A stretch of 64,000 nucleotides of DNA, taken from Chaenocephalus aceratus. Lineage: Eukaryota; Chordata; Actinopteri; Perciformes; Channichthyidae. Shown here piece by piece: positions 54,782 to 64,000 of the stretch (position 1 is the stretch's first letter; each line of letters starts with the position of its first letter). A program made the position numbers and the translations under genes. Under the pieces are notes generated by a model. The model was not told the origin of the DNA, ran no database searches, and saw only the letters and a list, made by a program, of their open reading frames with translations. The DNA is taken from contig JAMFTG010000608.1 of the NCBI GenBank assembly GCA_023974075.1, forward strand, positions 62,001 to 126,000. Direction: 5' to 3'.

Positions 54782-56741
54782 TTTTTTTTATATCAAAATA
54801 AACATAATTACATGTTTTAAAATACATTATAGTCCACCTTACTGATCCCCAAAAAAGGAAGGACCCCAAGGCTTTCCACCAGATCAAATACACACTTAAT
54901 CTCTGCTTTCACACTTTCTCACATAATATAAACACTCAAAGCATCTCTCCTTATTTTAACGTTACACATTCTCCACATATCAAATTAAAACAGAATCTCA
55001 TAACACAGACAGTTTACATGAGTCACTCTTCACATGTATCCAATATATATCCACACCATCACTTTCCCATCTCTTCTTATCCTACCACCCGTACCTCACA
55101 TCACATGTAATTCCACATATTCCTTTCCCTACATCTTTCCTAGTTATTTCTATCATTAATGCTCTTCTTTTTCTCCACCTTTCCCTCCATTGCGCCACTG
55201 TTTCCCCCTCCTCAAACGGCTTTTGCCTCACCCTTAGGCGATGTACATTTTCCTCACTCTTCACCCAGTCACCTTCCTCATTTACCACCCCTCGCATCCA
55301 TTTCTTACATTCCTCCCTCCTCGCTCTTAAGGCTTCTGTGCCTTTTCCCTCTTTCACCTCCTCCATCTTCTTCTCAAATGAAAAGTCCTTTCTCTTCTGT
55401 CTCCTCTCCACCTGATCCTCATTCCCACTCTCCTCCCTCTCACTCTCCCCACTCGACCAAACATCACTCAAGCTCTCCTCTTCTCCCGATTGTCCTTCTT
55501 TATCACCCACCTCCTCTACCTCTTCCTCCTCCTCCCCCTCCCTCACTACCACATCATTCTCTCTCTTTCTCTCTTCTAACTCAATTTCCTCCTTTTTATG
55601 TTTTAGTTTCCTCACTCTCAATAGTTCCTCCTCCCTCTTTCTCATCTCCTCCTCTTCCTCATCTTTGTCCATCCTATATCCCCCCCACTTCACATCCTTA
55701 CTCCCTCACCTCCTTCCCCTCCCTCCACCATCTCAACCTCTCCCTCATTTCCACCCTCTCCTCCCACCTCTTCTGCTTCTCCTCCCTCCTTCTCACTCCT
55801 CTTTTTCCCTTTCCTCCCCCCATCAGGCTCCAAACTCTCCACGCTTTCCCCCTCCATAATGTCCACATCAACATTCCCTTCATCCAATATCACGTCATCC
55901 ACGTCACTCCCCCCCCCCTCTCGTGATCTTTTCCCCCCTGCCCCCCCACATCCATCCTTCCCTCTTTTGTCTCCCCCCCCCCCCCTTCAGGCCCTTGCCC
56001 AGACCCCCCCCCCCCCCCCCCCCCCTCCCTCCCATCTGGCGGGAGGGTACGAATCCTCTTCCTCTCCCTTTTGTGGTCCTTTCCCCGCCTCCTCCCTCCT
56101 CTTCCCTACCCTCCCACAACCCCTCGCCAAATGCCCCACCCCGTTACACCTGTAGCATTTAATGACCGGGCACTCTCTGAAAATGTGCCCAGGTCTGAGG
56201 CAGTTCCTGCAAACCTGCCTCTGCCCGTCATGCTTCACATTAAAATATTCCTCCCCCTCTGCCACTTTAAACTTTGTTGAGTACGGGAGGGAATGCACCT
56301 CCCCCTTAAACACCACTCTCAAAAACCTCTCTCCCGACCCTCCTTCTCCTGCCTTCCTCCTGACCTCCGCCGCTTCCCTCTCTGCTCTTTCAGCATAGAC
56401 GTCCCTCAACGAGAAAGTTTCTGCTTTGTCCTTCATTTCCACTTCTTTGATCTTCTCCCGCTCTGCCTTCGTTGCGCTCACCTCCTCCTCAGTCACAGCT
56501 GCGGCGCCGGGTCCGGGCTTTAAACTCCCCATTTTCTCGCGTTCTCCTTCTTTCACTCCGACAAACTTCTTCTTCCCTTTATTCCCGACAATACTGTCCG
56601 TTTCCTTTCTGTTTTTAGCTCCTTTTTCACGTCCGCTGTCTTCTTCTTATCCTCCTCCTCCATTTCCTCATTCCAGCTGTGCGGAGCCTGCATGTTGCTC
56701 CCGCTTGATCTTTCCGGCTTCCCAGCCATCCTACTCATCAT
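54782..56741 (-). mobile_element. ORF1-only Tx1/L1-like LINE joined to 5S rDNA
   Basis: The minus strand starts with ATG at 56741 (MSRMAGKPERSSGSNMQAPH). It continues through frame changes, with two zinc knuckles CRNCLRPGHIFREC (about 56211-56170) and CYRCNGVGHLARGC (about 56155-56113), then Glu-rich basic/acidic tracts (DEEEEEMRKREEELLR) and a Trp/Arg-rich end (VAQWRERWRKRRALMIEI), stopping at 55082. About 300 bp of 3' UTR and an A-tract follow, then 5S rDNA in the same orientation. The protein resembles ORF1 (RNA-binding gag-like) of Tx1-group elements, some of which target 5S genes. No ORF2 endonuclease or reverse transcriptase exists. A C-run at 56003-56023 causes one frame break. Confidence 0.75.
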
Positions 56742-56822
56742 GGACTTTCACCCCAGACAGCAGTGCTGCTGGGGGAGGGTTTCATCCAAAAAAATCTTAT
56801 AGAAATTGTCCCAAAACTCACA

Positions 56823-57884
56823 TTATCGTCGTGTATGTCCCAAACAATTCCGCTGCTCTTTCACTCTATGACCAACCTGCGCCCCTAGTGTCTCAGGGTG
56901 GTAAGGCCGTAAGCCTTTGGATCGCTCGACCAACGTCACCACCGAGTTGGTCAGCAGAGCGATTTTGTTTGCCGCTGCTGACGCCTGGAACGCACCCTGG
57001 TGCGCCCGGTCAGCCTGGCGGGCGACATACTGGTCCTTGGGGTCGGCCAACATAGGGCGCCGTCCGGCGACCAAGTTGGCCTGTCTTACCCCGAAAAATG
57101 CCGTTAAGCTCGGTTCCAGAGCGGGGGTGGTTGGGAAAACCTCATCTGTGAAACCCTCCACCTTGGTGAAGGGGACAAAGGAGGCCACCGGAGCCCTCAA
57201 GCTCGCCGCTGGACCTTCCTGATACCGCCTAATGGCGGGGAAGCCAGATCGGATCACTCCTGCCCGTCTGCACCCTGGAAAACACGCCCGCCATGTCGTC
57301 CAGAGCCACCCTCTCCCGTACTTATGGAACGGGGAGACCTCTACATGCTGCTGCCTTGCCGATTATTTCCGGCAGCTCCAGCATGATGCCTCCCAATGCC
57401 GGTAGCGCCGTGGCCACGGAGAAGGGGACCACGTGCTCGCCACCTCTGACTCTCGCTCCGACCCCCCCGTCCGGGGAAGAGGGGGAAGGGGAGAGCCGCA
57501 TGGCGAGCCCTGGAGGGAGGCGGGGAAGGAGTCGTCCGACTCCTGCCCCCCACTCGCCTCCATAAACAGGCTGTCCTGGATGGGCACCTGCCCACCCCAG
57601 ACGTCTTCCTCACCCGCAGCAGCTAGGGCGTCCGCCCTTTGCTTCCTGTCGGATGAAGGAAGACGCACACAATGAGGACATTCGACCTGCTGGCTGAGAG
57701 CCGCATCCGCGTGCTCTGGCCCCAGACAGGCTGCGCATATCGGATGCAAATCATAGCTCATAATGTAGCCTGTATTGCACGAAGGGCACATACGGACACA
57801 CTCTTTATTGCTCATGCTGTTGCTTTCTCGTGCTTCAGTAAACTGCAGGTTGCTGAAGAAAAGAGGGAGCAGATCACCGGGCAA
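56823..57884 (-). pseudogene. DIRS-type gag-like ORF, broken
   Basis: The minus frame from 57884 includes CVRMCPSCNTGYIMSYDLHP then ICAACLGPEHA and CPHCVRLPSSDRKQRAD, a Cys/His pattern seen in ORF1 of fish DIRS1-like tyrosine-recombinase retroelements. It shifts frame near 57430 and has a stop near 57330. The later part (57240-56823) continues in the original frame with FVPFTKVEGFTDEVFPTTP and AFQASAAANKIALL. Similarity then ends near 56790, where the LINE begins. No reverse transcriptase or recombinase part is present, so this is a 5' fragment. Confidence 0.85.
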
Positions 57885-57889
57885 CCTCC

Positions 57890-58025
57890 CTATTTATACC
57901 GGAAGGTGGCCCGAGGGTGGGGCCCACCTAGCGGGACTACAAGTGTTTTCAGTACTGCGCGGGGGCGCAGAAGGGTAAACCCAATAGCGATAGCCTTAGA
58001 GGGCGAAGCCATATATACGAAATAG
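57890..58025 (-). repeat. DIRS terminal repeat
   Basis: CCAATAGCGATAGCCTTAGA with GGGCGAAGCCATATATACG at 57982-58018 matches the terminal repeat type that precedes ORF1 in fish DIRS elements. It lies directly 5' of the gag-like frame on the minus strand. The partner repeat at the other end is not in the window. Confidence 0.75.
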
Positions 58026-58321
58026 AACAATTAAACTTCAAACCACATTTCAACATAAAAATCCGACCCAAACATAAACCGGTTAACCACCTCTTAACAT
58101 AATCATTTAACAAATTAACAAACACACAATAAATAATAACTGCATGGTTTCTTTTTGGGAAGAGAGCGGGAAATGTTTGGTGTGTGACTGTGTGTGACGG
58201 CTGTCAGTGGGGGAGTCAGTCACTCGTGATCCGCTCCGTCACACCCTCTAATAATTCCTTTGTTTTATTGGTCATGCCCGAAAAAAAAAAAAGTTTTAAC
58301 AACATGCTGGTCCATTAACTG
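58026..58321. other. Unassigned spacer
   Basis: AT-rich, then GT-rich (58180-58200). No feature could be supported. Confidence 0.45.
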
Positions 58322-59625
58322 CCAGTGTTTCCCACAGATCTGTTTCCCTCATATCTGGGGGGGGGGGGTGAGGTGACGTGCACCAACATTAACCTTTCTG
58401 TTGGTCGCTTGTTAGCAGACCCTTCACGCGATGGCAGAGCGAACAGGTACAGGCAGGGCCCATAATGATAGCCCTATAGTTTAAATCTACTACCCACACA
58501 TGAACATATGGAAATGTGTTACTATTTAAAAAAATAAATGTATTTATAAATGTATTTAGGAACCTATCCATGTGATTTTTAGTGGGGGTCGACCTCAAAT
58601 CCTCTATGGGGGTCCAGGGGCATGCCCCCCCCCCCCGGTAAGATTTTATTTTTTATTTTGGAGTTAAATGCATCAATCTGGTGCATTTTGAGGGGAAAAT
58701 ATAGAGACTACAGATGTAGCGCTTCGTTTCAGACGCCTACCCGGGCGGGTCCGTGATCGGCACGGGGTGGGCCCCTGCTGAAAAGGAAAACCCCCCCGCA
58801 GGACTTGAAACGCCCCCTTGATAAATACATTTAATTATAATGAAACCAGCAGCAATGGATCATGGATCCACCAGGGGGAGCCGTGAAAAGCTGCCACACT
58901 GGAACTCATGTGAAATAAACAGCTGATCTACAGGGATCTGATATAGCGGATATTTGTTAAGATCCATATATGTCACGGATAGGATCATATTCTGTGCTAA
59001 GTAAGAGACATGTAATCATTTACTAAACATCACCATGTTTTTATTTAACAAAATAATGTTTAATTCACGTTGGCGTAAGTACAAAACCATCGCTATGTTT
59101 TTAGATCAGGAAATGCATCCAGGGGCAAACAAACAATGTTCGATCGTGATCCTCGCGATCATTATTTTAATGTATCATATGTTCGCGAGTTGAAATGAAT
59201 GCACTAAATTTAATCCACGTGAGTTTACAACAACGACAATAATCGCTTTGTTTTTATATCACATCCGACGCAGGAAAATGCAGCGGCTCTCACTACCGAT
59301 CACCCTAATCCCACGGGCAAACAATAATATGTACAGTGCTAATAGTGTACTGTATTATTAGTGTCTAATATTACTGCTATAATAATCACACATTGAGTTG
59401 TTGAAATCAGACCGTCGTTTTTTTTAAACGCTCTGAATGAAACGGCAGCTCTCAGGTGATCAGCTGTGTGTTTACACAATAACATATGCATAGTAATTTA
59501 ATACCTTCCAACACACATTGTAAGAACAGTTCTGTTTCATATGAGTGTTGAGAGCCGTATCCACAAATCTACTAATTTTGCCCTCATTGCACCAGATTGA
59601 TGCATTTAACTTCAATTTAAATAAA
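58322..59625. mobile_element. hAT-like remnant with internal inverted repeat
   Basis: It begins CAGTGTTTCCCACAG, a hAT-type end also seen at 43581-43594. TTAAATGCATCAATCTGGTG at about 58665 recurs inverted at about 59588-59608, so the two lie in an inverted pair about 900 bp apart. C- and G-tracts at 58358-58370 and 58626-58638 fit degraded hAT ends. Similarity to 45420-45760 (CGTGATCCTCGCGATCATT-type motifs) suggests the same family as part of the nested element there. No coding region. Confidence 0.5.
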
Positions 59626-61566
59626 AACATCTTCTGTTGTAACAACAACAATAACATTATAAATAGTAACATAGCATGGTATTGCACATTTACTGTAGCT
59701 TTGAGTGTTACTGGCCTGAGATTTTTTTATTACATGAATGAAGGTGACTGAGGCTTTTTAATATAGACTTTTCAGTGTCCCACATTTTGCACAGAACTGT
59801 CCCACATTAGGAAAACAGATTGTCTGAGACAACTTGGCACTAAGAGTACTAATATGTCTACCATTTCTTGTATGAGTTTAATATCTGCATGTTCTCTTTT
59901 GGTTTGATTAGGACACATCCTGGGGATTTCAGAATGTTACTGGATTTTGATTTATTGTATCAACTTAGCCATCAAATTCCTCACTCCTGAAGTGCTCACT
60001 ACAGAGCAGTGTCCTGTCACAGGAAACAAAACCGTCCCTTCTTAGGGCGAGTTTCCACTGCCTCCTCCTCTCTTCGGTTTTGGGAAACCTTAAAAACATG
60101 AGAAAGGTAGCCAGATATATAAATTATTGTCAACATTGTCCTCCCTACTTTCCTTTAACATTAAGGGTAAGGACAAAAATACACACCGAAATTATCATAT
60201 TTTTGGTATGTATGTATGTATGTATGTATGTATGTATACTTTAAGAATAAGACAAGCACACTAAGAGTAATACAAAAGGTGTCCAAAAGAAACATTACAT
60301 AATTGTGTAAAGAAATGGTAGCAACATATTCTAAAGAGGCTGGGTCAACAACAATCTTACAATACTATTATCTCACATAGCCCCACTGATCCTGTGTAGC
60401 AGGACTTGTAATGTACATACATCCACTAAGTAATGAACGATTATCCTAATTATAGTCATAATATTGTCATATCTTACACGTGAAAGGTGATCCCACGGGT
60501 TCTTGTTTGCAGACAGCGGCGATTGGAGCATCCGTAGGCTGCACAAAAGTCCGGCATAGTCGGGTACTTCTGTAAACACAAAGCCAGCAAATTCCTGTAT
60601 CATAATCTAAAATGTAAGATGTTTTGAACAATCCAAACCACTTGGAATAAATCATGTGTAACTTAAGTTGTGTTGAAAAGAAAGAGGGTAAAGTTGCTGG
60701 GTCAACTTTGTAATACTTGGTCTCACTCACAGCCTCTTGTTATTAGCCAGCTAATAAATACAACCACATACACAAAGAAAAGCTGCCATTTCAACATGTC
60801 CAAGCATCCTGTATCATAGCCATGCTAATCATGTTTATAATAAACCAAACCGTTTGTAAATCAGTCAAGATTTCAGCGAGTTAAGAGTATTTTTGTGCAG
60901 ATCACTCACCTTACAACAGCTACCATAACGCGAATCAGAGTAACTGTTGACTGTGGCAAGATGGCGGCCGGTCAGCTACGCTGGAAAATCTCCCATGAGC
61001 CATCTAGTGTATATATATATATATATATGGCAGGGAGGCCAAGGGAGGAGGGATCAAAACCGGTTTTGTCTATTTTAACGGAGCTGGATTTTTTATTTTT
61101 TATGAATGACTCGCGATCTACCGAATGCCCCCGCGGTCGACGTACTGGGCACCTCTGATTTAAGATGTCCCGCAGTAATCCAGGAGGAGCCTTCTGGGCC
61201 CCTTGGGTTCTTGGACTCCAGGGTGTTTTCCTTCTCTGCCGGCCTCGACCCTCTCCTCCCTCTCCTCCCTTTGAATCACCAACAACCTGCAGAATCTGCT
61301 GATCAGTTACTCTTCCCTCTCCCTCTATCTCTTGATATCTCTCTTGCACCTACAAGTAAGTGTCTGCTTCACTTCACCTCCTCTGGCTCGTTCCTCCCTC
61401 CCTGTCCATGGGTCAGATTTCTTGCTTAAAGGAGTTTTAACCTTCCTCTGATCTGCCTTTCCCTTTGATTCCTCTTCTTCGTTTTGATTCTTTGATTCAA
61501 TGCTGTTGAAGTTGGCCAGTGGGGGTAATATGAGGCAGCTGAGAGATTCCACCTGGAGCACCACCT
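59626..61566. other. Unassigned; microsatellites and a hAT-like end
   Basis: It contains a (TATG)n tract at 60207-60237 and a (TA)n tract at 61010-61027. GGTCGACGTACTGGGCACC followed by TCTG near 61135-61157 looks like a hAT-type end. Minus frames at 60373-60730 and plus frames at 61106-61429 show no recognised motif. Confidence 0.4.
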
Positions 61567-61712
<146 letters not shown>

Positions 61713-62149
61713 CATACAGTTTGTAGTGTTGAGAGTAAATGCATGAAAGAAACCCAGTGGGGTAGCACAGATTTAAAATGTGTCTCTAACTTTTGCAGGG
61801 ACTTTTAAACATAATGCGCGTGAAAGTGCAACACAGAGTCCTAGATAGCTGAGAGGAATAATTACAAAGAAAAGAGAGAATAGGAGACTTTATGAGAATG
61901 TGTTTCTGGAAGTCTGACGAGGACAAGGTGAGAAACATTAACCATTTCTTGTTCTCTTGGATTGGTTGATAAGTCTAGCAAAGCACAATATAAATAAACT
62001 TAATTTTGTGTTTTTTTTCGAGCGTGTAAAACTAAAGAAAATACAAATGAAACAAAAGGTGATACAGACATGATACAGTACTATACAATAAGAAAACGAA
62101 ACATTTAATTAATAATTGAATAGTCTGTAGTATCATTGTCTGATATCAA
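61713..62149. other. Unassigned spacer
   Basis: Nothing recognisable apart from AT-rich sequence. Confidence 0.45.
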
Positions 62150-63332
62150 TAAACAACAAAGCTTTAGCAATTACACGTCCGAAAAGGGGCGGAAGAAGTT
62201 TACACTTATTTAATCCGACCCCTTCTCCCAAAATCTAAATTTTTTACATCTTAATATATATTAAAGTCGGGATAGGTAATTTTGGAGCAACCAGCTCGAG
62301 TGCGCTAGAATTTGAAAATACACAGCCGGAACAAATCTGCCACTTCCTCACAGAGCCCCTCCTCCAACACACACGAACGCGCACATGACCAATGAGGGCA
62401 CGAGATCAGTTTGTGCCCCGATTGAAGGCTGACAGGCAGGTAGGACATCCAGTTACTTTAGCCGGCTCAGATGATTGGTCGTGCTTTTTACAGTATTACG
62501 GCTTCCACAGATGAATTTCTTTATGGATTTGTTGTCAAAGCACTTCAGATATTCATTGCTATCGGGATGTTAAGAGCATTCCATGGAATATAACAAAACG
62601 TGTATCTCGAGCCGGTTTCTCAAACGTACCTACCCCACCTTTAACATACAATATAAATGTATACTTATAATCTTGAATAATTTATATAAATCATTCATAT
62701 AATATATATCTATATACAGGCAAGTTAGGAGAATGGTCTCTATATATGGATATATGCATACAAACACAAATTCATAAATAGAATACAAAACAAGAATATA
62801 AACAGCTATGGTTTAGCAGTCCCTGTACCTTGTGAGAAGTGTGTCTTGATACCTCTTTTGAATAGTTGTATGTTTGGACATCCCTTTAGCTCCTCACTCA
62901 CATCGTTCCAGATCTTCACCCCACAAACACAACTCTTGTTGTGCGCACCCTAACATTAGTGAATATAAAAGAACCCCGTAAATAATAATTCCCTTGTCTT
63001 TCATTGAACATTATCTGAATATTCAAATTAATAATATACATATATACTAATTGAACGTTTTGGAATTCAACAAGATCTGACAGTTTTAATAATTTTAGCT
63101 CTAAGAATAATGGGTTTCTATGATCCCTATAGCCGACATTTTTAATAAGTCTTATTGCTCTTTTTGCATTTTATAATTACTGCCCCAAATCAAGAATCTG
63201 TTTTGCCTCGTTTAATATTGCAAGACTTTGGAATGAATATGTTTTATGTGAGGTTTCCAGCTCAGTTTCTCATCAATTGTGATTCCAAGGAATTTATTTT
63301 CTTTATCTCTCTCAATGTAAATCCCATCTTCA
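62150..63332 (-). pseudogene. LINE 3' end, minus strand, with nested MITE
   Basis: Read on the minus strand from 63332, the sequence encodes KFLGITIDEKLSWKPHIKHI, later KRAIRLIKNVGYRD-like and VGVKIWNDVSEELKGCPN-like blocks with several stops. This is the C-terminal region after the RT domain of a CR1/Rex-type LINE. The 3' UTR follows, with CGGACGTGTAATTGC near 62165-62180, and is split by a TTAA MITE (62265-62640). The 5' side is cut at 63332 by a foldback element. No intact frame exists. Confidence 0.7.
62265..62640 (+). mobile_element. TTAA-type MITE, 376 bp
   Basis: Flanked by TTAA at 62261-62264 and 62641-62644. Terminal inverted repeats are about 38 bp and imperfect: left AGTCGGGATAGGTAATTTTG, right (reverse) AGGTGGGGTAGGTACGTTTG, both continuing to a CTCGAG. 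TTAA duplication suggests piggyBac or Kolobok mobilisation. A second, inverted copy is nested at 18563-18852. Confidence 0.88.
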
Positions 63333-64000
63333 CTGAACAAAAATATAAACGCAACACTTGTTCTTGCTCCCATTTTTTATGAGATTTATTCAAGATCTAA
63401 AACATTTTCTATAAACACAAAATAACCATTTCTCTCAAATATTGTTCACAAATCTGAAAAAATCTGTGATGGTGAGCACTTCTCCTTTGCCGAGATAATC
63501 CATCCCACCTCACAGGTGTGGCATATCAAGATGCTGATTAGACAGCATGATTATTGCACAGGTGTGCCTTAGGCTGGCCACAATAAAAGGCCACTCTGAA
63601 ACGTGCAGTTTTGCTTTATTGGGGAGGTCCGAAAACCAGTCAGTATCTGGTGTGAGGGGTAGGATTAGGGTTAGGGTAATGTTGTGAATCGAGTGGTCTG
63701 TGTTCGTCGTCCATAACATACGCCTGCCCATACCATAACCCCACCACCACCATGGGCCACTCGATTCACAACATTACCCTAACCCTAACCCTCACACCAG
63801 ATACTGACTGGTTTTCAGACCCCCCCAGACCCCCCCAATAAAGCAAAACTGCACGTTTCAGAGTGGCCTTTTATGGTGGCCAGCCAAAGGCACACCTGTG
63901 CAATAATCATGCTGTCTAATCAGCATCTTGATATGCCACACCTGTGAGGTGGGATGGATTATCTCGGCAAAGGAGAAGTGCTCACTATCACAGATTCTTT
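63333..64000. mobile_element. Foldback element, right end beyond the window
   Basis: It starts ACTGAACAAAAATATAAACG inside a LINE. Two long arms are inverted copies: 63474-63700 and about 63750-64000, sharing AGTGAGCACTTCTCC-type sequence, GATAATCCATCCCACCTCAC, TGTGGCATATCAAGATGCTG and CATGATTATTGCACAGGTGT. The short centre has CCACCACCACCATGG. Both arms carry two or three TTAGGG-like units (63660-63682 and 63773-63796). The right arm is not completed before the window ends. The frame 63510-63731 is not a gene. Confidence 0.85.

Noticed and set aside
55159..56523. Plus-strand Ser/Pro-rich frames, up to 255 codons
   Set aside because: Antisense of the Glu/Arg-rich LINE ORF1 on the minus strand.
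56426..57222. Plus-strand frames of 101 to 209 codons
   Set aside because: Antisense to the LINE ORF1 start and the DIRS gag-like frame.
63660..63796. Telomere or interstitial telomeric array
   Set aside because: Only two or three TTAGGG-like units are present on each side, in inverted arrangement inside a foldback element.

Overview
The window looks like teleost fish nuclear DNA, probably percomorph-like. The reasons are introns with GT-AG boundaries, CR1/L2-type LINEs with an esterase ORF1, DIRS, PIF/Harbinger, hAT and piggyBac elements typical of fish, abundant (GT)n, and a 5S rRNA fragment. I see no complete ordinary host gene. Almost everything recognisable is mobile-element derived, much of it nested, so this is a repeat-rich intergenic or heterochromatic interval. 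Species cannot be told from the sequence.

Layout. 1-9.6 kb: unassigned AT-rich DNA, a Harbinger-type terminal fragment, and a 4.2 kb minisatellite (3396-7569, 37-bp unit) that creates long false minus-strand reading frames. 9.6-15.6 kb: the endonuclease part of a CR1/L2 LINE and a separate LINE 3' end, flanking a decayed Harbinger element (Myb-like gene plus HARBI1-like transposase) in which several GC-rich minisatellites have expanded. 15.8-26.9 kb: a mosaic of hAT elements, palindromic MITEs, LTR-like segments, a three-exon integrase-like relic and Harbinger remnants. 27.1-30.3 kb: a piggyBac element with all four catalytic aspartates still readable but two frameshifts. 30.4-31.4 kb: exons of an unrecognised minus-strand gene.

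31.8-39.1 kb: an LTR retroelement in minus orientation, inserted in a (GT)n microsatellite. It has two nearly identical ~550 bp LTRs, a PBS and a PPT, no recognisable gag/pol/env, and just inside its 3' LTR an intronless LIM-domain fragment resembling the Ajuba/LIMD1/WTIP family, i.e. a likely captured cellular cDNA. 39.1-47.3 kb: repeats and a hAT element (44389-47340, perfect 8-bp target duplication) split by a 2027-bp element with 13-bp terminal inverted repeats and a TTAA duplication. A second hAT copy at 15.8 kb supplies the empty site.

47.6-53.2 kb: a CACTA-type transposase relic; a Harbinger element with a three-exon transposase broken by a single TGA and a convergent three-exon gene of unknown type; then a LINE ORF1 with an SGNH esterase domain. 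53.2-58.0 kb: a palindromic double CCAAT motif before a putative first coding exon, an L2-like LINE 3' end, a truncated 5S rRNA gene fused to the poly(A) end of an ORF1-only Tx1/L1-like element, and a DIRS gag with its terminal repeat. 58.3-64 kb: hAT remnants, microsatellites, a minus-strand LINE 3' end carrying a nested TTAA MITE, and a foldback element cut by the window edge.

The strongest candidates for something new are the LTR element with a captured LIM fragment, the ORF1-only LINE joined to 5S rDNA, the unusual second gene of the Harbinger element at 51 kb, and the nested TTAA elements with empty-site evidence inside the window.
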